Shown: piece by piece, positions 1-5,760 of the stretch
How positions within the stretch are numbered: the stretch's first letter is position 1
How the letters are laid out: every line of letters starts with the position of its first letter
Assembly (NCBI GenBank): GCA_947628465.1
Contig: CANQZZ010000091.1
Span: 1-5,837, forward strand
Direction of reading: 5' to 3'
DNA length: 5,837 nt
Source: an uncultured Clostridia bacterium
Lineage (GTDB): Bacteria; Bacillota_A; Clostridia; TANB77; CAG-508
The notes under the pieces: generated by a model
Databases searched by the model: none
What the model was told of the DNA's origin: nothing
What the model saw: the letters and a program-made list of their open reading frames with translations, nothing else
Translations under genes and position numbers: made by a program

Positions 1-62
1 AACATAAAATAAACAAAACAGTAAATACTTTTAAGGAAACCAAAGAAGGAGGAAAAAGACAA

Positions 63-1244
63 ATGTCAAAAGAAAAATTAAAAACAAAAAGAGGTATAAC
101 CTTAATCGCACTAGTAATAACAATAATAATAATGTTAATACTAGTAGCAGCAACAGTAACAGTAGCACTAAACGGAGGACTATTTAGCTCAGCAAAGAAA
201 GCGACAGCTGATACAGAAACAGCAAGAGTAGAAGAAAGTGAGTTATCAAATGGACAGGTAAACATAGACAATACAATATATAACTCAATAGAAGAATATG
301 TAGGAGCTACATCAGGAGGAGGGTATAAAACAGCAGCAGAATTATTTGATGAAAGTAAAGAAACACTTTCAGCAATAGGCAATAGCACAGATTCTACTAC
401 AGATGAAAACTTACACATAGGAGACTTTATAAACTACCATGCAGGAACATGGACCCAACAAGAAATAAATGCAATACAAACAGGAGCAAATAATAGTAAA
501 GCGATAGCAAATGGAGATAAGAATACACTTCCTGATAAAAATTATCAATTTGGAGGATTTGCAGAAGGAGATAGCAGGGATGAAAATGCAAAACCTTATA
601 ATGATTCTAATAATGGGATAAAAGATTTGGAAGGTAATGCAATAGCAGGCTGGAGACTATTTGACGTAGATAAAGAAAACAATACAATAACATTAATATC
701 AGCAGGATGTCCAGAGGATTTTTATGTGCCAAGTTCTAGTACCGATAGTGGAAATGGAGGCTATATAAGTGAATATATCTTGTCTGGAAATGTAAACAGC
801 TCCGCTACTGGATTAAGTTTAACTGATAGTTATACAAAAAGGGATTGGGATGTTTATAAAATAGGAAAAGCAACAGGAGCAAATGCAATAATAAAAGCAG
901 ACTTAGATAATTGGTATAAAAAATATATGGAAGTAAATGATGGTAAAGGCATAGAAGATAACTCGACATTTCAAAAGGTATATAAAACAAGATATGAGAA
1001 CCTAATTGACAATTATTCATATTATTGGCTTGCGTCTGCCTACAACAGCACCGACGTGTATTATGTGTTCCCTTACTACCGCAATGTGTACTACGGCCAC
1101 GTCGATGCGCTTGGTGTGCGTGTCCTTATCACTCTACCATCTGATATCCAGTTATCAAAATCGAAAACAGTTACTGTAAACAAATTAGCAGATGATGATG
1201 ACCATGGTGGCCCTTACACATATAATGTGTGGGATATAAAATAA
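63..1244 (+). CDS. Type IV pilin-like surface protein with C-terminal lectin-like domain; likely DGR target
   Basis: A 393-residue protein. Residues 1-11 are a short basic leader ending KRG, followed by a hydrophobic helix (about 12-33, beginning ITLIALVITI). This is a class III (prepilin peptidase) signal, with predicted cleavage after Gly11. The Glu normally at mature position 5 is Ala here. A spacer (about 34-115) leads to a domain with HIGDFINY (118-125), GWRLFDVD (196-203) and LISAG (211-215), then YYWLAS (320-325) and GVRVLITL (351-358). That order resembles FGE/C-type-lectin-like domains of clostridial pilin-like proteins. The protein is probably displayed on the cell surface or in a pilus-like fibre, with the C-terminal domain binding a ligand. 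The start is set by AAGGAGG at 46-52, 10 bases before ATG. Codons in the membrane helix are almost all A-ending, whereas codons 322-357 are never A-ending (see the variable-region entry). Fold and ligand are inferred; the pilin N terminus is clear. Confidence 0.9.
   Translation: MSKEKLKTKRGITLIALVITIIIMLILVAATVTVALNGGLFSSAKKATADTETARVEESELSNGQVNIDNTIYNSIEEYVGATSGGGYKTAAELFDESKETLSAIGNSTDSTTDENLHIGDFINYHAGTWTQQEINAIQTGANNSKAIANGDKNTLPDKNYQFGGFAEGDSRDENAKPYNDSNNGIKDLEGNAIAGWRLFDVDKENNTITLISAGCPEDFYVPSSSTDSGNGGYISEYILSGNVNSSATGLSLTDSYTKRDWDVYKIGKATGANAIIKADLDNWYKKYMEVNDGKGIEDNSTFQKVYKTRYENLIDNYSYYWLASAYNSTDVYYVFPYYRNVYYGHVDALGVRVLITLPSDIQLSKSKTVTVNKLADDDDHGGPYTYNVWDIK
1026..1133 (+). other. Candidate DGR variable region (VR) within the pilin-like gene
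   Basis: Codons 322-357 contain no A-ending codon in 36, although A-ending codons dominate the rest of the gene. GC is about 52% by hand count against roughly one third around it. In the core (codons 326-349), 15 of 24 codons end in C, including five consecutive NNC codons TAC AAC AGC ACC GAC. Seven of the 24 residues are Tyr. This is what adenine-directed mutagenesis of AAC/AAT template codons produces: first and second positions vary while the third base stays fixed. The flanks are the conserved WLAS and LGVR..IT framework of C-type-lectin DGR targets. No template repeat or reverse transcriptase is present in the window, so the donor must lie elsewhere. Exact VR ends cannot be fixed without the template. 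Confidence 0.72.
1217..1241 (+). repeat. Pilin 3'-end repeat, copy 1 (25 bp)
   Basis: This stretch encodes the last residues of the pilin-like protein (TYNVWDIK) and is identical over 25 bases to 4144-4168. Weaker similarity continues past the stop codon: about 13 of 18 bases match between 1243-1260 and 4169-4186 once the three bases of the stop codon are gapped. It contains a small hairpin, ACACAT/ATGTGT (1216-1221 with 1225-1230, loop ATA). Confidence 0.85.
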
Positions 1245-1259
1245 AGTTGGCACCGCTAA

Positions 1260-1310
1260 ATAAGTATTATTAAGAATACATCTCTAACGACTAGAAAGAG
1301 ATGTATTTTT
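1260..1310 (+). repeat. 51-bp terminator-bearing direct repeat, copy 1
   Basis: Matches 3985-4035 at 49 of 51 positions by hand alignment. The two differences (1289 and 1292) both fall in the hairpin loop, so the stem is intact in both copies. The copies lie in the same orientation, 2725 bp apart, and bracket the feoB remnant, the 94-residue gene, the HAD gene and the GNAT gene. Confidence 0.9.
1275..1310 (+). terminator. Intrinsic terminator of the pilin-like gene
   Basis: Perfect 11-bp stem: AATACATCTCT (1275-1285) pairs with AGAGATGTATT (1297-1307), with an 11-base loop, and the strand runs on into T's to 1310. It begins about 30 bases after the pilin stop codon. On the minus strand the run after the stem is not T-rich, so it would be a weak terminator for the feoB remnant. 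Confidence 0.85.
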
Positions 1311-1317
1311 GTTATTA

Positions 1318-2174
1318 CTAAATAACCAAGTTATAAAGTCCATTTGTAATCATGCACACGACTATTCCACAAATAGTTGGAATAACAAATGAAATTATTG
1401 ACCATTTCCAACTTCCAGTTTCTTTTTTTATACTAATTAAAGTAGTGCTACAAGGGAAATGCATTAAGCTAAAAAGCATTACATTTATTGCAGTAAGAAT
1501 AGTCCAACCATTACTTATTAAAATATTAGATATACTTGTTAAATCTTCAATTTGCACTAAATTTCCACCTGCCATATAGCTCATAAGAATTATTGGAAGA
1601 ACTATTTCATTTGCAGGAAGAGCTAAAATAAATGCAGTAAGAATATATCCATCTAATCCCATAAGACTTGCAAAAGGATGTAAGAAATTTGCAATATGAT
1701 TTAATATAGATAATCCAGCAATATTTACATTAGCAAAAAGCCATATAACAATACCCGCAGGAGCTGCAACAGCAATTGCTCTTCCGAAGGACGAATAAAG
1801 TTCTATCAAAAATTGAACGTACTAAAACCTTGCCAATTTGTGGTTTCCTGTATGGAGGAAGTTCCAAAACAAAAGATGAAGGCATTCCTTTAAGAATTGT
1901 TTTAGATAAAATTTTAGAAATGATAAGAGTCATTATAATTCCAATAATGATAACTAAAACAACAGATAAAGTAGATAAAATGGAAGACCAAATACCAAAT
2001 GTACTTCCAGCAATAAATATCGAAGCAATAGTAATTAAAAATGGAAATCTTCCGATTACAAGGAACAAAGTTATTAGTAATAATTGCAATTAATTTTTCT
2101 CTTGGAGAATCTATAATTCTTGCACCAACAACCCCTGCAGCATTACATCCAAATCCCATGCACATGGTAGTGAC
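1318..2174 (-). pseudogene. feoB: feoB remnant: ferrous iron transporter B, C-terminal half, truncated and frameshifted
   Basis: Read leftward, three frames join into one FeoB C-terminal half. First comes [18 protein letters not shown]...NNFVPCN (from about 2174), then [13 protein letters not shown]...VLELPPYRKPQIGKVLVRSIFDRTLFVL, then GRAIAVAAPAGIVIWLF...ALPANEIVLPIILMSYMAGG...LFSLMHFPCSTT to a stop at 1318-1320. These are the two Gate regions and intervening FeoB_C segment of the Fe(II) permease in the Firmicute style. Each junction is repaired by removing one base (+ strand G near 2054, and near 1785), so these are two separate +1 frameshifts. The N-terminal GTPase domain, the GDI domain and the first membrane helices (more than half of a usual FeoB) are missing, with a stop just upstream. 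No start signal is visible. It cannot make a working transporter. It is convergent with the pilin-like gene. Identity is confident; the exact right breakpoint is not. Confidence 0.9.
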
Positions 2175-2309
2175 AAAATGGTAGTTTTAAAATATGTTAA
2201 TAAGCGTGGATGCGTGCAAAGTGTTAATATAAAAATTAATGTGTATTTTAGAGTATAAAATTATCCTTATGCAATTAATACAAGTATTTTAAGAAAGGAG
2301 AATTTTATT

Positions 2310-2594
2310 ATGAAAAAAGAAAAAAATGTATTGGAGAAATGGTTTGAATTTAGGGAGGAAGAATTAGAAACTGAATTAAGCGAAGAAGATAAAAATCACA
2401 TATATGATTTTGAAAAATGTATAAATACTATTTTGAATTACATAGATAATGAAACACATCAATATGCAAAGAAAAAGTTAGATAAGTTAGAAGAAGAAAT
2501 ATTAGATAGTTTTTATTATTTTAATAGGAAATATTATATAACTGGATTTACGGATGCATTGGATATGATATTAAAAATAGGTAATCTTAAATGA
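2310..2594 (+). CDS. Small charged helical protein, function unknown
   Basis: A 94-residue protein with an ATG start preceded by AAAGGAG (2294-2300) at nine bases. It is rich in Lys and Glu and predicted largely helical: an acidic N-terminal part (EFREEELETELSEEDK, about 13-28), a central helix with heptad-like Leu/Ile spacing (about 50-70), and a more hydrophobic C-terminal end (YYITGFTDALDMILKI, about 75-90). There is no signal peptide, membrane segment or DNA-binding motif. The ending loosely recalls small clostridial proteins that finish in a 'GF.DA..MI' helix (DUF6809-like), but this is an impression and not a family assignment. It stands alone, about 175 bases from the next gene, between the feoB remnant and the HAD gene. 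The reading frame and ribosome site make it a likely real gene. Confidence 0.7.
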   Translation: MKKEKNVLEKWFEFREEELETELSEEDKNHIYDFEKCINTILNYIDNETHQYAKKKLDKLEEEILDSFYYFNRKYYITGFTDALDMILKIGNLK

Positions 2595-2720
2595 ATAGAT
2601 AATTTTATTAATAGTATTTTCGTTATAGAATAGTGGATTTTCGATAATTATTTATTATAAAAGTATTGGTATAGTTGAAACAAATATATACTATATATTT
2701 ATTTTTTATAAATTTTATAT

Positions 2721-2726
2721 TATAAT
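2721..2726 (+). promoter_or_regulatory. Candidate -10 element for the HAD-GNAT pair
   Basis: A perfect TATAAT lies 44 bases before the TTG start of the HAD gene, which fits a leader of about 40 bases. No convincing -35 is seen at 16-18 bases; the candidate there is only T-rich. The surrounding DNA is almost pure A/T, where such matches arise by chance. Confidence 0.35.
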
Positions 2727-2756
2727 AGTCATATAAAATTCTAGATTTAATATGAA

Positions 2757-2762
2757 AAGAGG
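2757..2762 (+). promoter_or_regulatory. Ribosome binding site selecting a TTG start
   Basis: AAGAGG sits eight bases before TTG at 2771. The nearby ATG codons at 2752 and 2778 are both out of frame with the HAD reading frame, and the one at 2752 is upstream of the site. The TTG is therefore the supported start. Confidence 0.65.
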
Positions 2763-2770
2763 TATTTATA

Positions 2771-3466
2771 TTGAAAAATGGATTAAAAATAAAAGCAGTT
2801 TTATTTGATTTAGATGATACACTTGTTAACAGTAAGAAGGCAGAATATAATGCAATTTGTGAATTTAAAAATTTGTATAATGAATTTAATAAAATTAAAG
2901 ATGTTAATTTTGCTGAGGTTTGGAGCAGAGTTACAATGGAAACTTATGAAAAATATCATAAAGGTGAAATATCATTTGAAGAGTTAAGAATAGGGAGAAT
3001 GAAAGGCTTATTTAGTAATTATTCAATTAATATTTCTGATGAAGATGCTAAAGAAAAATTTAAAGATTATCAAAATATTTATGAAAAAAATTGGATATTA
3101 TTTGATGATGCAAAAGAACTATTAGAAAATTTAAAAAACAGATATAAACTTGTTATACTTTCCAATGGAGATGGAAAACAACAAAGAAAAAAAATAGAAT
3201 ATACTGGATTAAATCAATATTTTTCGGATATAGTTATTTCAAGTGAAGTTGGCTATTCAAAACCAGAAAAAGAAATTTTTGATATTGCATGTAAAATGAT
3301 TAATTTAAAACCAGAAAATTGTATAATGATAGGAGATAAATATAAAGTAGACATAGAGGGAAGTTTAAATGCTGGGATGTATGGAATTTGGATTAATAGA
3401 AAAAAGGAACAGTCAAATTATGAATATCAGATTAAGGAACTAAAAGAACTCACTAAATATTTGTAA
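2771..3466 (+). CDS. HAD-superfamily phosphatase (YjjG/YfnB-like nucleotidase type)
   Basis: A 231-residue soluble protein with all four HAD motifs. Motif I is FDLDDT, with nucleophile Asp13 and acid/base Asp15. Motif II is LSNGDG, with Ser131. Motif III is Lys164 in SKP. Motif IV is GDKYKVD, with Asp189 and Asp194 for Mg2+. The helical insert between motif I and motif II (about 20-105) is a C1-type cap, as in small-molecule phosphatases. Length and the motif IV form (IGDKYKVDIEGSLNAGM) match the YjjG/YfnB pyrimidine 5'-nucleotidase branch and related HAD hydrolases. It probably dephosphorylates a small metabolite, but the substrate cannot be read from sequence. Translation starts at TTG. The GNAT gene begins 18 bases after the stop, so the two are likely co-transcribed. 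Confidence 0.9.
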   Translation: MKNGLKIKAVLFDLDDTLVNSKKAEYNAICEFKNLYNEFNKIKDVNFAEVWSRVTMETYEKYHKGEISFEELRIGRMKGLFSNYSINISDEDAKEKFKDYQNIYEKNWILFDDAKELLENLKNRYKLVILSNGDGKQQRKKIEYTGLNQYFSDIVISSEVGYSKPEKEIFDIACKMINLKPENCIMIGDKYKVDIEGSLNAGMYGIWINRKKEQSNYEYQIKELKELTKYL

Positions 3467-3484
3467 AGAAAGGTAAAATTTGAA

Positions 3485-3988
3485 ATGAATATAAATATAA
3501 GAAATATAGAAGAAAAAGATATTGAAGCAGTCGTGAATATACAAATTGATGGATGGCAAACTGCATATAAAGGTATAATTGATGATACATACTTAAAATC
3601 AATGAATGCTAAAGAAAGAATAAATGAGCGAAAAAAAGACTATAAATTAGGTTCATTTATAGTTGCAGAATCAGATAACAAAATTGTTGGATTTTGTAGA
3701 TATGATGACAAATTAATTTCAGGAAACTTAAAAGAGTATGACTGTGAATTAAAGGCATTGTATGTAAAGTCTAATTTAAAAAGACAAGGTATAGGAAAAT
3801 TACTTTTTAATTATGCAAAAAATGATTTGAAAAGTAGAGGAAAATCAAAAATGATATTATGGTGCTTAAAAGAAAATTATCCATCAAGAACATTTTATGA
3901 AAAAATGGGTGGGAAACTAGTACAGGAAAAAGATATTAAATTTGGGGATAAAACATACAAGGAATTTGCTTTTGGATATAATATATAA
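3485..3988 (+). CDS. GNAT-family N-acetyltransferase
   Basis: A 167-residue protein of standard GNAT length. The N terminus (INIRNIEEKDIEAVVNIQ) is the usual first strand and helix. Motif A is LKALYVKSNLKRQGIGKLL, carrying the acetyl-CoA pyrophosphate loop R100-Q-G-I-G-K105. The motif B region is NYPSRTFYEKMGG (131-143), with the common Tyr138 that can act as general acid. It transfers an acetyl group from acetyl-CoA to an amine. The acceptor (small molecule, peptide or antibiotic) is not evident. A ribosome site AAAGG (3469-3473) lies 11 bases before the ATG. It is the second gene of the pair with the HAD hydrolase. Its stop codon (3986-3988) lies inside the second 51-bp repeat, so its 3' end coincides with a repeat boundary. 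Confidence 0.92.
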   Translation: MNINIRNIEEKDIEAVVNIQIDGWQTAYKGIIDDTYLKSMNAKERINERKKDYKLGSFIVAESDNKIVGFCRYDDKLISGNLKEYDCELKALYVKSNLKRQGIGKLLFNYAKNDLKSRGKSKMILWCLKENYPSRTFYEKMGGKLVQEKDIKFGDKTYKEFAFGYNI

Positions 3989-4035
3989 GTATTATTAAGA
4001 ATACATCTCTAACTACCAGAAAGAGATGTATTTTT
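3985..4035 (+). repeat. 51-bp terminator-bearing direct repeat, copy 2
   Basis: Matches 1260-1310 with two loop differences. It starts within the last codons of the GNAT gene and ends in the terminator T-run. Identity stops sharply at both ends of the 51 bp. Confidence 0.9.
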
Positions 4036-4037
4036 TT
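4000..4037 (+). terminator. Intrinsic terminator of the HAD-GNAT pair
   Basis: The stem AATACATCTCT (4000-4010) pairs with AGAGATGTATT (4022-4032), followed by a run of seven T's (4031-4037). It starts 12 bases after the GNAT stop and separates that pair from the promoter just downstream. Confidence 0.88.
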
Positions 4038-4052
4038 ATTTTATAAAAACTA

Positions 4053-4081
4053 TTGACAATGGAAAATTAAAGATATATGAT
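4053..4081 (+). promoter_or_regulatory. Sigma-A promoter of the 334/131-residue operon
   Basis: A perfect -35 TTGACA (4053-4058) and a -10 TATGAT (4076-4081, one base off TATAAT) are separated by exactly 17 bases. Transcription would start near 4088, giving a leader of about 115 bases that contains the pilin 3'-end remnant. This is the best promoter in the window and lies just after the second terminator repeat. Confidence 0.75.
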
Positions 4082-4120
4082 TTAATCATAGTTAATAAAC
4101 AAAACGAAACATAAATACCA

Positions 4121-4174
4121 AAGTATCGCATCGGAACTCTATGCACATATAATGTGTGGGATATAAAAAGTTAG
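4121..4174 (+). pseudogene. Remnant of the 3' end of a pilin-like gene
   Basis: In one frame this reads ...RIGTLCTYNVWDIKS and then TAG, against HGGPYTYNVWDIK and stop in the intact pilin-like gene. The DNA is identical over 25 bases (4144-4168 versus 1217-1241), with weaker similarity on both sides, including past the stop. An in-frame stop at 4112-4114 and the lack of any start mean it is not expressed as a protein. It is most simply the tail left by a duplication or insertion event. It now forms part of the leader of the downstream operon. Confidence 0.65.
4144..4168 (+). repeat. Pilin 3'-end repeat, copy 2 (25 bp)
   Basis: Exact copy of 1217-1241, in the same orientation and 2927 bp away. 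It keeps a five-base-pair version of the small hairpin (CACAT/ATGTG, 4144-4148 with 4152-4156). Confidence 0.85.
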
Positions 4175-4201
4175 TCCAACTAAATATGGAGGAATTTTAT
4201 T

Positions 4202-5206
4202 ATGGCAAGTTTAGATGATTTAATAGAAATACAAGATATATTTTTACAAAGAGCAGAATGTGGTCAAATTTTAGATGAAGCTAGAAGAGAAGAATTACAA
4301 AATGTTTATGATGAAAATTATGCTCGTTATAATGAGTTAGATAAAAAATTACACGAAATGTTAGAACAAGCAGGATTAGATTATGATTTTGAAACTGAAA
4401 AAAGAGAATTTCTTGAAAATTTAGTTTCTACAAGCCACATTAATCTAGCTGGTGAAGACCCTGCAATATATTTTGAAAAACTTGTAAGTGTATATGGAGA
4501 ACGAGAATTAGCAAATTTCAGTTATACAGATTATGGTTCTCAATATTCAGAATTAGACCCAGAAACAAATTATGATGGAATGTATGAAGAAAATAATGAT
4601 TATTATACAGAATTTCCTAGTAAAACATTTACAATATTAGATTTTATGTATGGCGAAGAAGATAAAGTAATAGAAAGAGTTTCAGATGAAGTATTAAGAA
4701 GACAATTATTAGGTAGTAAATTAAAAGTTTTACAAGAAAAAGGAATAGATATTGCTCAATATATCAAAGATTATGCTAGTAGTGTTGCTAAGAATAATAG
4801 TGATATAACGGTTGTATTTGATGAAATGGGAGAAGTAAATATAAATGAAACATTAGAGAATTTTGCAAATCTTCCAATTTCACAAGATAAGAATTTTTAT
4901 TTATATCTTGCAACACAGTTAGATGAAATGGAAATGCCTTTTGAAACCTTTTTAGACTATGTTGACCCTAATATGATGGACAGTGAATTTGGTCCAGAAA
5001 TATGTAATGCTAGAAATACTAAACAATATGAATATCAAAAAGAATTTGCATATCGTAAACCAATAGACCCTGCGTTATTAGCGTGGTTAAGAGGTAAAGA
5101 TGATGAATTAACTTCATTAGAAGCAGAAGAAAAGACAATTACAGAAACAGAAGCCTTAATCGAAAAACAAACTGAAAAAGAAGGTCAAGATATAGGAGAG
5201 AATTAG
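4202..5206 (+). CDS. Acidic cytoplasmic protein of unknown function (334 residues)
   Basis: I do not recognise a family. The ATG is preceded by GGAGG (4188-4192) at nine bases. The protein is strongly acidic, with no signal peptide or membrane segment. The N-terminal 75 residues look like a helical, possibly coiled-coil region (EARREELQNVYDENYARY). A Tyr/Asp/Glu/Ser-rich stretch follows (about 107-135, with YTDYGSQYSELDPETNYD). A helical middle region (about 150-200) comes next, then a segment containing ITVVFDEMGEVN (201-212), which reads as a strand-turn. The last 35 residues are charged and probably disordered or coiled (LEAEEKTITETEALIEKQTEKE). No catalytic motif, metal site or nucleotide-binding loop is evident. 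It is the first gene of a two-gene operon with the 131-residue protein, driven by the promoter at 4053-4081. Position suggests it once followed a pilin-like gene directly. A role in the same surface system is possible but unproven. Confidence 0.85.
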   Translation: MASLDDLIEIQDIFLQRAECGQILDEARREELQNVYDENYARYNELDKKLHEMLEQAGLDYDFETEKREFLENLVSTSHINLAGEDPAIYFEKLVSVYGERELANFSYTDYGSQYSELDPETNYDGMYEENNDYYTEFPSKTFTILDFMYGEEDKVIERVSDEVLRRQLLGSKLKVLQEKGIDIAQYIKDYASSVAKNNSDITVVFDEMGEVNINETLENFANLPISQDKNFYLYLATQLDEMEMPFETFLDYVDPNMMDSEFGPEICNARNTKQYEYQKEFAYRKPIDPALLAWLRGKDDELTSLEAEEKTITETEALIEKQTEKEGQDIGEN

Positions 5207-5207
5207 T

Positions 5208-5603
5208 ATGAAAGAAAACACACAAGAAAAATCATTAGTACAAGTTAATGAAGATAGTATATTTTATAAAATAAAAAAATTTTTTAGAAATTTATTTCAT
5301 AAAGACGTAGGAATTAGAAGCAGTGTAATTGCAGAAGAAAACGTAAGTAGTAATGCAGAAAGCGAAAATAAAAAATCTGCTTTTATGGAAAGTATTAGAA
5401 ATATTGAAAATGAAGAAACAAAGTTATTAAAACTCCAAAAACAATACCGTAGTGGAGAAATAAAGGAAGAAGACTTAACAGAAGATCAAGTAAATTCACT
5501 TTGTAAATTATATGATAAACAAATTGCAAATTTAAAGAAATCTAATGCGATGAGAAAACAAAAAATTTTAGATTATAGAAGAAGATTACAGACAGATAAT
5601 TAA
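5208..5603 (+). CDS. Small basic protein with amphipathic segment and coiled coil, function unknown
   Basis: A 131-residue protein whose ATG begins one base after the TAG of the preceding gene. AGGAG (5194-5198), inside that gene's end, lies nine bases before it, so the two are translationally linked. Residues 17-32 (SIFYKIKKFFRNLFHK) form a strongly basic amphipathic helix, with Phe, Ile and Leu on one face and Lys and Arg on the other, of the kind that lies on a membrane or binds a partner. A polar linker follows. Residues about 58-128 are a charged helical or coiled-coil region (ENEETKLLKLQKQYRSGE, DQVNSLCKLYDKQIANLK, ending RRRLQTDN). There is no signal peptide or transmembrane helix. The basic charge contrasts with its acidic partner, so a complex of the two is a reasonable guess. 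No named family is recognised. Confidence 0.85.
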   Translation: MKENTQEKSLVQVNEDSIFYKIKKFFRNLFHKDVGIRSSVIAEENVSSNAESENKKSAFMESIRNIENEETKLLKLQKQYRSGEIKEEDLTEDQVNSLCKLYDKQIANLKKSNAMRKQKILDYRRRLQTDN

Positions 5604-5610
5604 GTAAAAG

Positions 5611-5644
5611 GAGTGATAGTAAAATTAAACTATCACTCTTTTTT
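5611..5644 (+). terminator. Intrinsic terminator of the two-gene operon
   Basis: Perfect 10-bp stem GAGTGATAGT (5611-5620) with ACTATCACTC (5629-5638), an eight-base loop and six T's (5639-5644). It starts eight bases after the stop of the 131-residue gene. The stretch from here to 5760 shows no gene. Confidence 0.92.
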
Positions 5645-5760
5645 CAATGATAAACTACTGCTATACGGTTTAAGTTTTCTAACACAAGCATATAATTTTA
5701 TGCATATTAGGGACGTAAAAGATGTGAAAAAATAAATATTGCAGAAAAGCAAATGAAATA

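Noticed and set aside
805..1020. 71-residue open frame on the minus strand inside the pilin-like gene
   Set aside because: Low-complexity Leu/Tyr-rich product, no ribosome site, and entirely antisense to a well-supported gene.
1026..1133. GC-rich patch as a fragment of foreign DNA
   Set aside because: It keeps the reading frame and the conserved lectin-domain framework on both sides, and its bias is at codon position 3 with NNC runs, which a DGR explains better than a random insertion.
1352..2093. Plus-strand open frames of 75 and 105 residues
   Set aside because: Both are antisense to the FeoB-coding strand, which carries clear family motifs; their products match nothing recognisable.
2752..2780. 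ATG at 2752 or 2778 as the start of the HAD gene
   Set aside because: Both are out of frame; only the TTG at 2771 opens the frame with a ribosome site at proper spacing.
1260..4035. Insertion sequence bounded by the 51-bp repeats
   Set aside because: The repeats are direct, not inverted, each is a plain terminator, and no transposase or integrase lies between them.
5645..5760. Possible small gene or RNA in the right-hand intergenic stretch
   Set aside because: Only a very short ATG frame of about a dozen codons and a weak 5-bp AT hairpin are visible; nothing supports a gene.
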